DNA from: Pseudorasbora parva
Lineage: Eukaryota; Chordata; Actinopteri; Cypriniformes; Gobionidae
Assembly (NCBI RefSeq): GCF_024679245.1
Contig: NC_090183.1
Location: 23,115,855-23,179,854, forward strand
DNA: 64,000 nucleotides
Direction of reading: 5' to 3'
Part shown: piece by piece, positions 1 to 10,424 of the stretch
Layout: each line of letters starts with the position of its first letter
Position numbering within the stretch: position 1 is the stretch's first letter
Position numbers and translations under genes: made by a program
The notes under the pieces: model-generated
Seen by the model: the letters and a program-made list of their open reading frames with translations, nothing else
The model's database searches: none
What the model was told of the DNA's origin: nothing

Positions 1-434
1 CATACAAAAATAATTACATTTATGCAATAAACAAACATGTAGAAATACAAGAGTAAATCAATTGAATTAGAGTTTAGAGATATTTTAATGAGTTAACATT
101 TAACATATGTTAAAAATTACACAGAGCAGAGTATTTAATATTGATAAAGAAGTCCATTTCTATGGCCAAGATGTGATTGTAGTCTGCGACTCTTCATCAT
201 GGCAAAACCGGAACTGGGATCAGGCCAGACTGCAACTGGATCTGTCAGCCTCACGGACCTGAAGATAGGACCAGGATAAAAAAAATGAATTGCTATTAGG
301 TGAATGCTTGGTTAAATAGATGAGCTTTATATCTACGCAAACTGATCGAACATGGCTAGGATGTTTATTTCATTATTTAGGAGCTAAGTAGAAAGAAAAA
401 AAACTTTATAAAAAAAAAAGAAGCATCAGATACA
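1..434. other. AT-rich sequence without a gene
   Basis: No supported coding frame or element boundary is visible here. It leads directly into the 154-bp tandem repeat. Confidence 0.5.
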
Positions 435-850
435 TGTAAAAATTTGTCTTAATCTGTGATATGCATATTAGCATCACTTATCTTGGGTGGTTTTGGACAC
501 CTGAAAGGACCTAGGCAGTCTCCTCGGCATGGGCTGCAGGATATGGCTTCTGTGGCAGAGAAATATATTTATGATCAGCATCCGATAATGTAAAAATTTG
601 TCTTTATCTGTGATATGCATATTAGCATCACTTATCTTGGGTGGTTTTGGACACCTGAAAGGACCTAGGCAGTCTCCTCGGCATGGGCTGCAGGATATGG
701 CTTCTGTGGCAGAGAAATATATTTATGATCAGCATCCGATAATGTAAAAATTTGTCTTTATCTGTGATATGCATATTAGCATCACTTATCTTGGGTGGTT
801 TTGGACACCTGGAAGGACCTAGGCAGTCTTCTCGGCATGGGCTGCAGGAC
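435..850. repeat. 154-bp tandem repeat, about 2.7 copies
   Basis: The words TGTAAAAATTTGTCTT, TCTTGGGTGGTTTTGGACAC and GGCATGGGCTGCAGGA recur at exact 154-bp spacing (units start at 435, 589 and 743). The third unit breaks off after GGGCTGCAGGA near 848. The copies differ at only a few positions, so the duplication is recent. A short frame on the minus strand crosses units but shows no sign of being a gene. Confidence 0.93.
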
Positions 851-870
851 AGTGTGCGGATGCACATACA

Positions 871-950
871 CTTCGGTTACAGGTCTGGACTTCTCTCTGG
901 ATACACACACTGGACAAGGTTATAAATTAACAAGACTTTATTTGGGAACT
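871..950 (-). repeat. LTR-like fragment, copy 1 of a direct repeat
   Basis: About 80 bp here is clearly related to 5006-5088: both start CTTCGGTT, contain GACAAGGTTATAAAT and end in GGAACT, with roughly 15-20% differences. On the minus strand the block has AATAAAG, like the R region of an LTR. The two copies bracket the decayed minus-strand gypsy fragments at 2405-5000, so they may be what is left of its LTRs. Confidence 0.45.
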
Positions 951-2404
951 CAGGGCAGTAAAGGATGAGATTGTGAGGATGGGAGAGGAGAATCAGTCTT
1001 ACGGCCAAGGAAGGAGCTCAGGAGTACCAAAATAGCCAGTGGTTGGAGTATCAGAAGCTTTCAAGGACACCAACACATTTGTAAGGGTCGTTGGGAGTCT
1101 GAAGATCACACAGGAAAGTTTATGGAGACACCCCGGCAGAGCAGATATGAGATGGGAGGCCTCGGTTAACTGGCTGTCCAGGGGCCTGTACCATGATGGT
1201 AGTTCAAACTCAGGGTTACAGGATTAGTTCTATTCAGGATTTGATCCTGAAGTCAGGAGTTTAGCTGTGACATCAGATGCACTTCACATTCTCGCGAGAG
1301 AAGCAGAATATTCTGCAGATGATTGAAAAATATTAAGAATCTAAACAAATTTACACAGTAAGAAGAAAACGGCAATCTATAAAAAGAGGACAACTTAAAG
1401 AAAATCTTGCTACGTCATTGCAAGTTAAAGTCATGAAGTTAATTTAGTTGATATATAGAGAATTGAACATTTAAGCTCACATTTAGTCATTTTTATAGTT
1501 GTATTTATTGATTTTAAAGCCGATTTGTATGACCTTTATATAGGCTATTAATATTAATTTTTACAAGTCGCTATTAATGATGTGTAATGTGTAATTGATT
1601 ATGGGTATAATTACATTTGTATGTATGTAAATATTATTATAAGCCAGCATTGGTATAAGCCAGATGCTTTAGCCTTTAAAACATTTTCTATGTAGTAAGT
1701 AACCTTTATTTTTGAGTTGAAAAAGGTGGAGTGACTTTATGGCATCAGAGGTGTGCTCATAGCTGATTGATCCAGTTTCAGTTTGAGATCGTTATCCAGA
1801 ACTAATGCTCCGCTCAGGCAAGTTTTTTGAGCCCGTAAGTTTCGACTTCAAGCCGTTCCAGGCAGACACACCAAACTGCCAGACCACGAGGAATTGTAGT
1901 AGCTAGCTAGATGTAAACAAAACATGGCAGACCGTATGGGCTTTTTGCTCATTTACTATCATTTTTATCTCCAAGGATGCTTATTCCTTGCTTATCTAAG
2001 GGAAACGGTGGAGAGAAAAACAGCGCATAAGGCAAGCTGCTTCACCATGTATTTTACATTATTTGTTTATTTGGACATTATTTGTATATTTGGACATGTA
2101 TACATTTATTCTTGCACTCAATGGACTGAAAACTAGCTAACGCTAGAAAAGCTGCTGATAATACATAACATTGGCAGATAAATAACATTAGAACAATACC
2201 TCATTTTAATAAACGATTTGATTTTTTATGACTTCCATTAATATGGGTTGCCTGGAACGCAGCAATAATCTGCCCTGGAGCAGGTTAGCTGTGGAGCGCA
2301 AGTTACCATGGAGATGAACACAGCTAAAAGCCTAAACATTTTAATGGCACCAAAAACCCAGTACTGGCACAAACTGAGCTTAAACATATCTGGCTAGCCA
2401 GCTA
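951..2404. other. No gene seen
   Basis: This stretch holds only short chance frames. It is mostly AT-rich, with a less AT-rich part at about 1730-1910. No terminal repeat or target duplication could be fixed. Confidence 0.4.
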
Positions 2405-4999
2405 TTCTGGCTTCATGGTATAGGCCCCTGATCCCATTGGATAGGGTTAACGAAGACAGTCTTGGTTGCCGCTATCAGTTTGGCTCTGCCGGGGATATTT
2501 TTCTGAAAAAGAAGGCAAATGGAAGAGGTTTGACTACTTTCCTGCTGCTGTGACAGTACGACTCTGACTCCAGTAGTGGAAGTTAAAGCTTCTTTGAGGG
2601 TCTGCATTACCTTCTCGGCTTTGAGATTCCAAGGTAGTGACATGATTTTGCCTTTGAGAAGGGATGTGAGTAGAGCAGTGAGAATATTTCTTTGTACAGA
2701 TAGCCCACTCGCATGACAACTGATTCTGACTTGATGCTTTACATACCCTCAGTTCAAATTATATCCGGTCACAGATTTAACCTTGTGCGTAGTCGAGGAG
2801 AGGGTTGTAGTACGTTGGAGCTGCTTGCAGAGGTCACTGGAGGTAAGTCAATGAGGGCCGTGACTGTAACAGAATTCAGCAACAACCAAGGTCACATTGG
2901 TGGACAATGGTGAGGATGTAGCGGGTATTTTAGACGGAGCTCACCTGAAGATGAGGAGGGCGAATGGGACATGTCCCAATATGACGGTCACTTGCTCCAC
3001 AATATAAACACACGTTTTGGGTCAGGCAAGCTTGATTAGGGCTGCACGATAATTACGATTATTTTGGTCAAAATTATAATCACGATTATTCTATAAAAAA
3101 AAAAGGAATGTGGTTAGGGCCATTTTGCATGTACTTTACCAACCTACAATACACCAAAAAGGCCTGTAGGTTAACCAGCTAAGATAAATTAATGATAAAT
3201 TAATACAAAAAAACAAAACTTTTACACAAAAGACAAACCACAGATTTAGAAAAAAAGAAAAGAACGATGCTCTTTGGTATACATAAAAAACCGCTTAGTG
3301 GCTTAATGCACCAAGACAGTGATAGTAAAAAAAAAACTTTAAAAAAAATCCATAAACATATAAATAAACCATACTGTAACAATTTTCTGAATTGTCACGT
3401 TTGAATAAATGCACAGTTGCAACCTAAAAGGCGGAGATTCGTATTGCATTTGTGGGAATTCATCACTGAAGGTTTAATCATTGCATATTTAATCACAAAT
3501 AGTAGAAGTGGCTTGTGAAGAAACAAAGACTGGCTTGGATGCTGTTTGAAGGGGCGTGTCTGATGCGAGTCTTCAGTGAAAACACCCACTGTTGTGATTG
3601 GCTGACATCTTTGCATTTGAAATGAGATTAGGTGTCAAATTTTAGACTTTTTAAGACCATTATGAATAAAATGTAAGACCTATATCACGCAATAAAAAAA
3701 AGCATGCATAGTAAATGCAGAATCACTCAATTAGGCTACTTAAACTTATATCATTTAATTTATGTAAATTGAACAAAGTATTAGTAAACTTATTATTCAT
3801 AGCTCAATCCCACCAGGATTAGCATATCATATATATATACTATATATATAAATTTTGACCAAAATTAGTTTTTATTTTGTGGTGGTCACTTCCATAGATT
3901 TGCAAACATTTTTATTTTCTTTATATAATTAGGATGCAACATTAACCATATTATTATGTTAGATGCACAATAGCCACACATGGCAATAAAACTGACAAAA
4001 TGCATGAATCTTGATTTGGTATTACAAAAACAAAAAAAGCTGGTTCAGTTGTGTGCGATCTATCTTTAATAACACGATCGCTTGGGGTGGGAAATATGAC
4101 CAACATCTTAAAAGTAAACCACAGCAATAATTACTTAATATAAGCACAAAGTTTTCAAGTACTTACATAATCAAGTAATTGGTCAGTAATAAAATGTATA
4201 CTTATAAACAAATGACAATAGGACTAATAAATACAACAAATTTAAGGCTTTTTAAGGCCTTATATTTTGATTTTGAAATTTAATACTTTTTAAGACTCTG
4301 CGGGGACCCTGTACGCACTGTTTGTGGCGGTGCTGTAAAAATCTATGTAGTAAAGCCTGAGCTGACATTGCGACTGGTAAACTGAATCCAGTAATTCTTA
4401 ATTCTCTGGTCGGGTAAAGCAGAGGAAGGGGAGGAAACATTTCCTGGTATGATGTCATAACAGGAGAATTCAAGATCAGCTCGTCTCATTTTCTCAAAGG
4501 CACAGAAAGACAGCTGGAACTCTGATTACGTCGATCAAAATTTCTAGCTACTTGGGGACAACATTCAGGCTAGGGGAAGTCGTGTTGAAAAACCTCATAA
4601 AATAACAATTTCATCCCATGGGACCTTTAAGAGAAAGCTCTATTCCGGGGATTTAAGCTCTTTGCATCTGGCAGCCACAAGCATGACTGCTAGTAGAGGC
4701 TCCTACCAACGCAAAAAAAAAAAAAACATTTTAAGGATAAATAACGTCAATATCATGACGATTACTTGAAATCAATTGAGAAAAGCAGATATCGTTAGCC
4801 TGATTAAAATATGATTACTCGTGCAGCCCTAAGCGTGATCAACTTGCATATTCTCTGGTTCTGGGGGCGATGATCTCTCTGGCTGGAGATGTTGGGAGGA
4901 CTGCAAATTGGGAGACTTGTCATAACAGCTGTGAGCATGACGATCCACACAGGCAGAGTGCTGAATGAACTTATCTAAGGCAAAAGTGTCGTAAAAGAT
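2405..4999 (-). pseudogene. Decayed gypsy gag-pol, split by a hAT MITE
   Basis: Read on the minus strand, 4999-4840 encodes the end of a gag. After the MITE at 3037-4831 the same frame resumes with a CCHC zinc knuckle (C-x2-C-x4-H-x4-C, about 2960-3005), then a protease-like start (ALID). A further piece at 2413-2660 resembles the end of gypsy RT joined to RNase H (an AEK...TLKEALTS stretch, then VLSQQQ). Most of RT and all of integrase are missing, and stops and frameshifts are common. The motifs suggest a Sushi-like fish gypsy element. It is clearly non-functional, and family placement comes from motif reading only. Confidence 0.6.
3037..4831. mobile_element. Non-autonomous hAT-type element, 1.8 kb
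   Basis: The ends are inverted copies of TAGGGCTGCACGA (left TAGGGCTGCACGAT, right CTCGTGCAGCCCTA). They are flanked by AGCTTGAT (3029-3036) and AGCGTGAT (4832-4839), an 8-bp duplication with one mismatch, which is the hAT signature. The interior is AT-rich and has no transposase. Removing it rejoins a gypsy gag frame, which independently confirms the ends. Confidence 0.85.
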
Positions 5000-5005
5000 T
5001 CCCAT

Positions 5006-5088
5006 CTTCGGTTCCAGGACTGGCCTTCTGTCTGGATATACACTAGACAAGGTTATAAATGAACACAAGAAGACTTTGTTTAGGAACT
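5006..5088 (-). repeat. LTR-like fragment, copy 2 of a direct repeat
   Basis: This is the partner of 871-950, in the same orientation, just right of the gag remnant. Together they are candidate LTR remnants of one minus-strand element. The AT microsatellite begins about 35 bp further right, so the rest of this copy cannot be followed. Confidence 0.42.
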
Positions 5089-5122
5089 TATGAAAAGAAT
5101 TTATGAATAATAAGAATGTTTG

Positions 5123-5123
<1 letters not shown>

Positions 5124-5198
<75 letters not shown>
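5124..5198. repeat. (AT)n microsatellite
   Basis: About 37 uninterrupted AT units. It generates spurious Ile-Tyr frames on both strands. Confidence 0.99.
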
Positions 5199-5199
<1 letters not shown>

Positions 5200-5202
<3 letters not shown>

Positions 5203-6050
5203 GCCGCGTTGTCATTTCTGTGCATTGGCTATGCATTATATAAATGAGACTTGTTCATTCGTCATGTTATGGGTCATTTTGCGCACAGGCAGCGCTTTGA
5301 CCTACCACCGAGGGGTCCTAGCCAGGGGGGACAGGATTTCACAAGGCATTTTTCTAGTAGATTTGCCCCGCGTTGTCATTTATGTGCATTGGCTATGCAT
5401 TATATGAATGAGACGTGCTTATTTGTCACGTTAAGGGTGATTTTTATATTATTTTTAACACGTACATAATATCTAGAGTGTTTTGCGCACAGGCAGCGTT
5501 TTGACCTACCGCCGAGGGGTCCTAGCCAGGGGGGAAAGGATTTCACAAGGCATTTTTCTAGTAGATTTGCCCCGCGTTGTCATTTCTGTGCATTGGCTAT
5601 GCATTATATAAATGAGACGTGCTTAAGGATGATTTTTAAATTATTTTTTAACACGTACATAAGATCTCGAGAGTTTTGCGCACAGGCAGCGTTTTGACCT
5701 ACCACCGAGGGGTCCTAGCCAGGGGGGACAGGATTTCACAAGGCATTTTTCTAGTAGATTTGCCCCGCGTTGTCATTTCTGAGCATTTGCTATGCATTAT
5801 ATAAATGAGACGTGCTTATTTGTCACGTTAAGGGTGATTTTTAAATTATTTTTTAACACATAGGCTACATAAAATCTCGAGTTTTGCGCACAGGCAGCGT
5901 TTTGACCTACCGCCGAGGGGTCCTAGCCAGGGGGGGACAGGATTTCATAAGGCATTTTTCTAGTTAATGATAGCGTTATCATTCCTATGCATTGGTTATG
6001 CATTATATAAACGAGACGTGCTAATTTGTTACGTTAAGGGTGATTTTTTA
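5200..6050. repeat. Tandem array of ~200-bp units, about 4 copies
   Basis: The word GCGCACAGGCAGCG occurs at 5281, 5485, 5678 and 5886, giving spacings of 204, 193 and 208 bp. Each unit also carries GGGGTCCTAGCCAGG, ACAGGATTTCA and TATGCATTATATAA in the same order. The short spacing reflects loss of the TATTTGTCACGTTA stretch in one unit. The last unit is the most diverged. Period and sequence would fit a minor satellite or a tandemly amplified mobile-element piece. Confidence 0.93.
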
Positions 6051-6546
6051 AAATATTTGTTTTATTATTAAGTGTCTGAATCATGTCATTGTGTAAAGAT
6101 ACACACAATAATCACAGCCTATTTCAAACTGGCTGTCAAAGTGCAACATGGCTACAAATTTAAAATCAGTGCAAGAATAAAATGTGCGCAACTTAAATGA
6201 AATACTCAGGAGTCAGAATTAATCTAAAAATTCTGTTAAAACTCAGTAGTGATGGAGCATTTTGAACAGAAACTCGCTGAGTAGGACTATCGGTTTTATT
6301 AATAGTAACAGTGCGAGTAGTAGGCTAATGTAGGCCTATTATAAGTTCATTTGTAAATGTATAATCCACCAGAGAAACAAATAAAAAGCTACAGTCACGC
6401 TGATTTGTGAAGGATCGTGTGCTGAAGACAGTTTTACCTATATATCAACATAGAAAACAGTTATTTTTAACACATTTTTCCATAGTGCTTATGTAAGTTT
6501 TCCCACCACTTTAGTCTTTGTCCCTTATGGCTTAAATTGAGGTGAA

Positions 6547-6548
<2 letters not shown>
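6051..6548. other. No gene seen
   Basis: AT-rich sequence between the tandem array and the TG microsatellite, with no supported element. Confidence 0.4.
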
Positions 6549-6619
<71 letters not shown>

Positions 6620-6836
6620 CATATGAGGAAACAAATCTGTATACTGACATGGGTATGACATAGGTATTACAAGGAGAGGGTGAAATATGAGGACAGTCCC
6701 CACTTGTGTGTGTGTGTGTGTGTGTGTATTTGTGTGATGTTTCAGAATCGTGTGTGTGTGTGTGCGTGCATGCGTGCATGCGTGTGTTTTGCGTCTGATG
6801 TTCAGAATCGTGTGTGAGTGTGTGTGATAAGTCTGT
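6549..6836. repeat. (TG)n microsatellites
   Basis: A pure TG run spans 6549-6618. Shorter and interrupted runs lie at 6704-6727, 6751-6764 and 6811-6829, with a duplicated TTCAGAATCGTGTGTG word. On the minus strand these give meaningless Thr-His frames. Confidence 0.97.
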
Positions 6837-6869
6837 GTGATCTTGGAAGACTGGGAGCTCAGCAGATCA

Positions 6870-7012
6870 GACTGTAGTCTTCTGAGGTAAGAAGTCCCAC
6901 TTAAGGTCCTGAGAGATGGTGGTCCCCAGGAACCTGAATGTTTTCACTGTTTACAGAGCTGTATGATGGTGAGAGCCGGGTGGTTTCTCCATCATTTCCC
7001 TGAGTCCAAAAA
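6870..7012 (-). pseudogene. LINE reverse transcriptase fragment
   Basis: Read on the minus strand, the stretch contains FLGTTISQDLKW, a sequence typical of the C-terminal part of fish LINE reverse transcriptases, after a degraded FRR-NPP-like region. A stop interrupts it and no other domain is present. It is a short decayed scrap. Confidence 0.55.
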
Positions 7013-7385
7013 CAAATTATATTTATTATATAATTATATATATAGGCTATATATATTATTATGTCTTCAACTTATCTGTAAAACTGACAGAGTATTGCGA
7101 GAGTATTGCAAGTTGTTTCCGCTGTCTAAAAGGAAGAATAAAAAATGAGAAAACATCGGCGCTTTTGGGTAAAGCCAACTACGAAACTAAATAGGCTACG
7201 TTTAGGCCTAAACATTAGCTTGCAATATTGTTATTTTATGAAAACTGAGCAGCATGATTAAGATATAAGATTCGCAATAGCCTGTTTTAGATGGAGGGAC
7301 GTGATTTTGACCACTAGAATCCTATTGCAGCACATGCAATTTAGTTGCAAGATTAAATTATTTTCTTATAGTATTTTTGTCTTAT

Positions 7386-7458
7386 TGTAGTGAAGTCCCA
7401 CTACAATCAATATTTTAACTGGTTGAGGCGGCCAAATATGAATCAGATTCCGATCAGA
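7386..7458 (-). repeat. BEL 3' LTR, distal piece
   Basis: These 73 bp match 17587-17659 base for base. The sequence then switches to the nested gypsy LTR. In the intact 5' LTR, 36 bp (17660-17695) lie between this piece and the one resuming at 11334, so a deletion accompanied or followed the insertion. Confidence 0.93.
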
Positions 7459-7645
7459 CGCATCAACAGCCCGACTCTCTCTCTCCTCGATCTCCGGTTC
7501 CACCGATGTTTTGTACCCTCTCCGCGCTCATTACTGGAACGAGAGACAGGTGTTATTAATCTGCTTCCAACCCACTCACTTACCGCTCGTCCCGCGGCTC
7601 TCTCTCCCGCTGCAGACCTCGCTGAACCACGCCCCCCTTGCCACA
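7459..7645 (-). repeat. Gmr1-like 3' LTR, truncated
   Basis: These 187 bp match 11147-11333 without visible difference and end in TTGCCACA, the LTR terminus (TGTGGCAA on the element's sense strand). The other ~190 bp of the LTR are absent, replaced by BEL LTR sequence at 7458. A CCCCCACCGCC tract immediately to the right is the purine-rich priming tract on the sense strand. Confidence 0.9.
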
Positions 7646-7689
7646 TACCCCCACCGCCCGACTCAGGCCGGGGAGCCCGAAGCCGCCGG

Positions 7690-8000
7690 GCCGTGCCCAG
7701 CCGATCAAGCAACTCGTCAACCCGCGGCATTGGATACGCGTCGAATTTCGACACTGCGTTCACCTTGCGGTAGTCCACACAGAACCTGACCGAGCCGTCG
7801 GTCTTAGGGACCAAAACGATCGGGCTCGCCCAGTCACTGTTGGACTCCTCTATTACTCCCATATCGAGCATTGCCCCTAATTCTTCCTGAACTACTTTTT
7901 TCTTGTGTTCAGGTAAGCGATACGGCCGGCTGCGAACTACCACGCCCGGCTCGGTCTCGATATGGTGCTGAATTAAGTTGGTACGTCCCGGTAGGGGCTA
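7690..8000 (-). pseudogene. Gmr1-like RT N-terminal fragment
   Basis: This continues the gag-protease-integrase frame beyond an in-frame TAG at 8000-7998. It encodes the RT fingers region, including a conserved SNSDWASPIVLVPKTDG stretch and FCVDYRKVNA, up to VDELLDRLGTAR. The frame then jumps to a tail from just upstream of the LTR, so the YLDD-bearing palm, thumb and RNase H are lost. The deletion leaves the copy unable to make a complete polymerase. Confidence 0.88.
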
Positions 8001-10412
8001 AAACACGTCGGCGAACTCCGCCTGTAGTTTTGATAGATCAGTGAGTTGGGACGGTGAGAGGTGATCTCCCCCAGGGGCCAGCGCGACCGATTGTGCTTTG
8101 ATGCTCGCCTCTGGCCCGAGATCATCCTCTCCCCCGATCACCGTCGCCAACAACACTGATTCCACCTCATTCCATTTCTTAAGGAGATTGAGGTGGTATA
8201 TTTGACGTGCCCCGTTCCTATCGGACCGTATCACTTCATAATCGAGGTCTCCAACCTGTCGTGCGACCTCAAACGGCCCCTGCCACTTTGACATTAATTT
8301 AGAGCTCGATGTAGGGAGTAATACGAGCACTTTCTCTCCCGGTGTGAATTTGCGTAGTCTCGTACCCCAGTTATACGACCGGCTTTGGCGGTCCTGGGCT
8401 TGCAACAAATTCTCCCTAGATAGCCGCCCCAAAGTGTGGAGTTTTGTTCGCAAGTCCAGCACATATTGAATTTCGTTCTTGGCCAAAGAAGGCCCCTCCT
8501 CCCAAGTTTCTCGTAGGACGTCCAGCACCCCCCGGGGCTGCCGTCCGTAGAGAAGCTCGAAGGGGGAAAACCCCGTGGAGGCTTGCGGGACCTCCCGCAC
8601 AGCAAATAAGAGGGGTTCTAACCACCGATCCCAATTTTTGGCGTCTTCCTGTACGAATTTACGGATCATGGATTTAAGAGTGCGATTAAATCGTTCGACC
8701 AAGCCGTCTGTTTGTGGGTGATAGACGCTTGTTCGAATGGACTTAATGCCCAATAATCCGTACAATTCGCTTAACGTGCGTGACATAAACGCCGTGCCTT
8801 GATCAGTGAGGATTTCTTTCGGAATCCCCACTCGGGAGATTAAACGAAACAGTGCGTCCGCAACACTCTTCGCAGAGATGTTGCAGAGAGCCACTGCTTC
8901 TGCATATCGTGTTGCGTAGTCCACGATAACTAGCGCAAAACGATGTCCGCGTGCGGATCGCTCTAATGGCCCGATGAGGTCCATCGCAATTCTCTCGAAG
9001 GGGACCTGCATTAATGGAAGGGGGCGCAATGGCGCTTTTGGGGCGGCCAGTGGATTCACCAACTGACATTCAGGACAAGACGCGCACCACCTGCGCACAT
9101 TGTCATGAATGCCTGGCCAAAAAAATCGGGTCATTAAACGATTCAGCGTGGCCGCCTGTCCCAGGTGGCCCGCCATCGGGTTAGAGTGAGCCGCCTGGAA
9201 AAGCATTTCCCGGCGGCTCTTTGGTACTAACAACTGGGTTGTATCCACTTTTGTCTGAGCGTCTTGGGTCACTCGATACAACCTATCCTTAATTATGGCA
9301 AAATAAGGATACGTGACGGGCAATGTGGGTTGGAGGGACTGACCGTCGATAGTGCGGACCTGCTGGAAAGCATGTTTTAGGGTCTCATCTTGAGACTGCT
9401 CCAGAGGGAAGTCATCGCGGTCCGAGAGAATCAGTCTCTCGACCCCGCTCGGTTCCTCTAAAGCGGTTCCCAAGGGCCCCGTATCAGTCTCGCCAACCTG
9501 CACTCGCACCGCCCCGTTCCTAGCCTTGTTCTCCCAAGCGGCATCCAAGCATAACGACCCCAATAACGCCGGAAAGGCGGGCCAATTTGTCCCCAGAATT
9601 AGCGGATGCCGGAGGTGGGGACTAACCGCCACCTCAACACTATGATTTTCTCCCCTAAACTGTATCGTGACTGGGACAACCGGATATTCCACCACATCCC
9701 CGTGCACACACCGCACCTTAACCATGCGGCTTGTATCCAATGCCCCAGGCTGCATCAGGCTTTGATGGATCGAGGTTTGGTTACATCCTGAATCCACCAA
9801 GGCCTGATATGTACCCCCCTTGATACTCACAGGAATTTGGTACTCTCCTGCTTGATCAGGGGTGGTCCGCTGGAAGTCCGGGACCCGGATCATTGTCCCG
9901 ATGTCCATCATCGGACATCGGTCCACAAAATGGTCCGGGTCGCCGCACCGCCAGCAGGCAAGGAGTGGGTTGGAAAATGAGCGCGGAGGGGGGGTGGAAC
10001 CGGAACCGTTATCCCCGCCCGACCCCAGCAGCCCCGCCCCCCTGGGCGGGGCCCTCGAACTCCCGTACTGCCCTGGGCCCATTCCACCCCGGCCTCTGGG
10101 GGGAATGCGAGGGGGCCCTGGAGGGCGGGACCTAGGGAGAGGGACAGGGCGAGAAGGAGAGACAGAGGGGGGAGAGAGAGAGGGAGAGGTTAATAGGGGC
10201 TCGCCGACCCCTGGGCACGCCACCAGATGGTCCTCCGCCAGGTTGATGGCCGTCGTCAGCGACGTGGGCCGGTGGCACTGGACCCACTCGGCGGTCTTCT
10301 TGGGTAGCCGAGCGATAAACTGCTCCAGTACCACCAGATCGACGATGTGGTCCACGTCGCTTCCACCGGCCAATAGCCATTTGCGGCACGCGTCCCGGAG
10401 CTGTTGGGCCAT
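7998..10412 (-). CDS. Gmr1-like gag C-terminus, protease and integrase
   Basis: An 804-codon frame. Residues about 1-75 are the C-terminal part of capsid (SCAN-like helices); a proline/arginine-rich linker follows. A CCHC zinc knuckle lies near residues 154-167 (CWRCGDPDHFVDRC). A retropepsin motif (LVDSGC, the usual D-S/T-G) lies near 206, then ILGTNW near 270. Integrase follows: an HHCC-type region near 410-450 with CASCPEC, and a DDE core with Asp in MDLIGPL (~476), Asp in LTDQGTAF (~540) and Glu in VERFNR (~572). The C-terminal integrase region ends near 720. The frame is in phase with gag upstream across a TGA at 10424-10422 and with RT downstream across a TAG at 8000-7998, so gag-pol was probably one long frame. 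Confidence 0.9.
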   Translation of the reverse strand: MAQQLRDACRKWLLAGGSDVDHIVDLVVLEQFIARLPKKTAEWVQCHRPTSLTTAINLAEDHLVACPGVGEPLLTSPSLSPPSVSPSRPVPLPRSRPPGPPRIPPRGRGGMGPGQYGSSRAPPRGAGLLGSGGDNGSGSTPPPRSFSNPLLACWRCGDPDHFVDRCPMMDIGTMIRVPDFQRTTPDQAGEYQIPVSIKGGTYQALVDSGCNQTSIHQSLMQPGALDTSRMVKVRCVHGDVVEYPVVPVTIQFRGENHSVEVAVSPHLRHPLILGTNWPAFPALLGSLCLDAAWENKARNGAVRVQVGETDTGPLGTALEEPSGVERLILSDRDDFPLEQSQDETLKHAFQQVRTIDGQSLQPTLPVTYPYFAIIKDRLYRVTQDAQTKVDTTQLLVPKSRREMLFQAAHSNPMAGHLGQAATLNRLMTRFFWPGIHDNVRRWCASCPECQLVNPLAAPKAPLRPLPLMQVPFERIAMDLIGPLERSARGHRFALVIVDYATRYAEAVALCNISAKSVADALFRLISRVGIPKEILTDQGTAFMSRTLSELYGLLGIKSIRTSVYHPQTDGLVERFNRTLKSMIRKFVQEDAKNWDRWLEPLLFAVREVPQASTGFSPFELLYGRQPRGVLDVLRETWEEGPSLAKNEIQYVLDLRTKLHTLGRLSRENLLQAQDRQSRSYNWGTRLRKFTPGEKVLVLLPTSSSKLMSKWQGPFEVARQVGDLDYEVIRSDRNGARQIYHLNLLKKWNEVESVLLATVIGGEDDLGPEASIKAQSVALAPGGDHLSPSQLTDLSKLQAEFADVF

Positions 10413-10424
10413 CGCGAAGGGTCA

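Noticed and set aside
4829..5236. 135-codon frame with an Ile-Tyr repeat
   Set aside because: Its middle is the AT microsatellite. Only its end is gag-derived, and this is reported with the decayed gypsy element.
6467..6779. Thr-His repeat frames
   Set aside because: Translations of the TG microsatellite.
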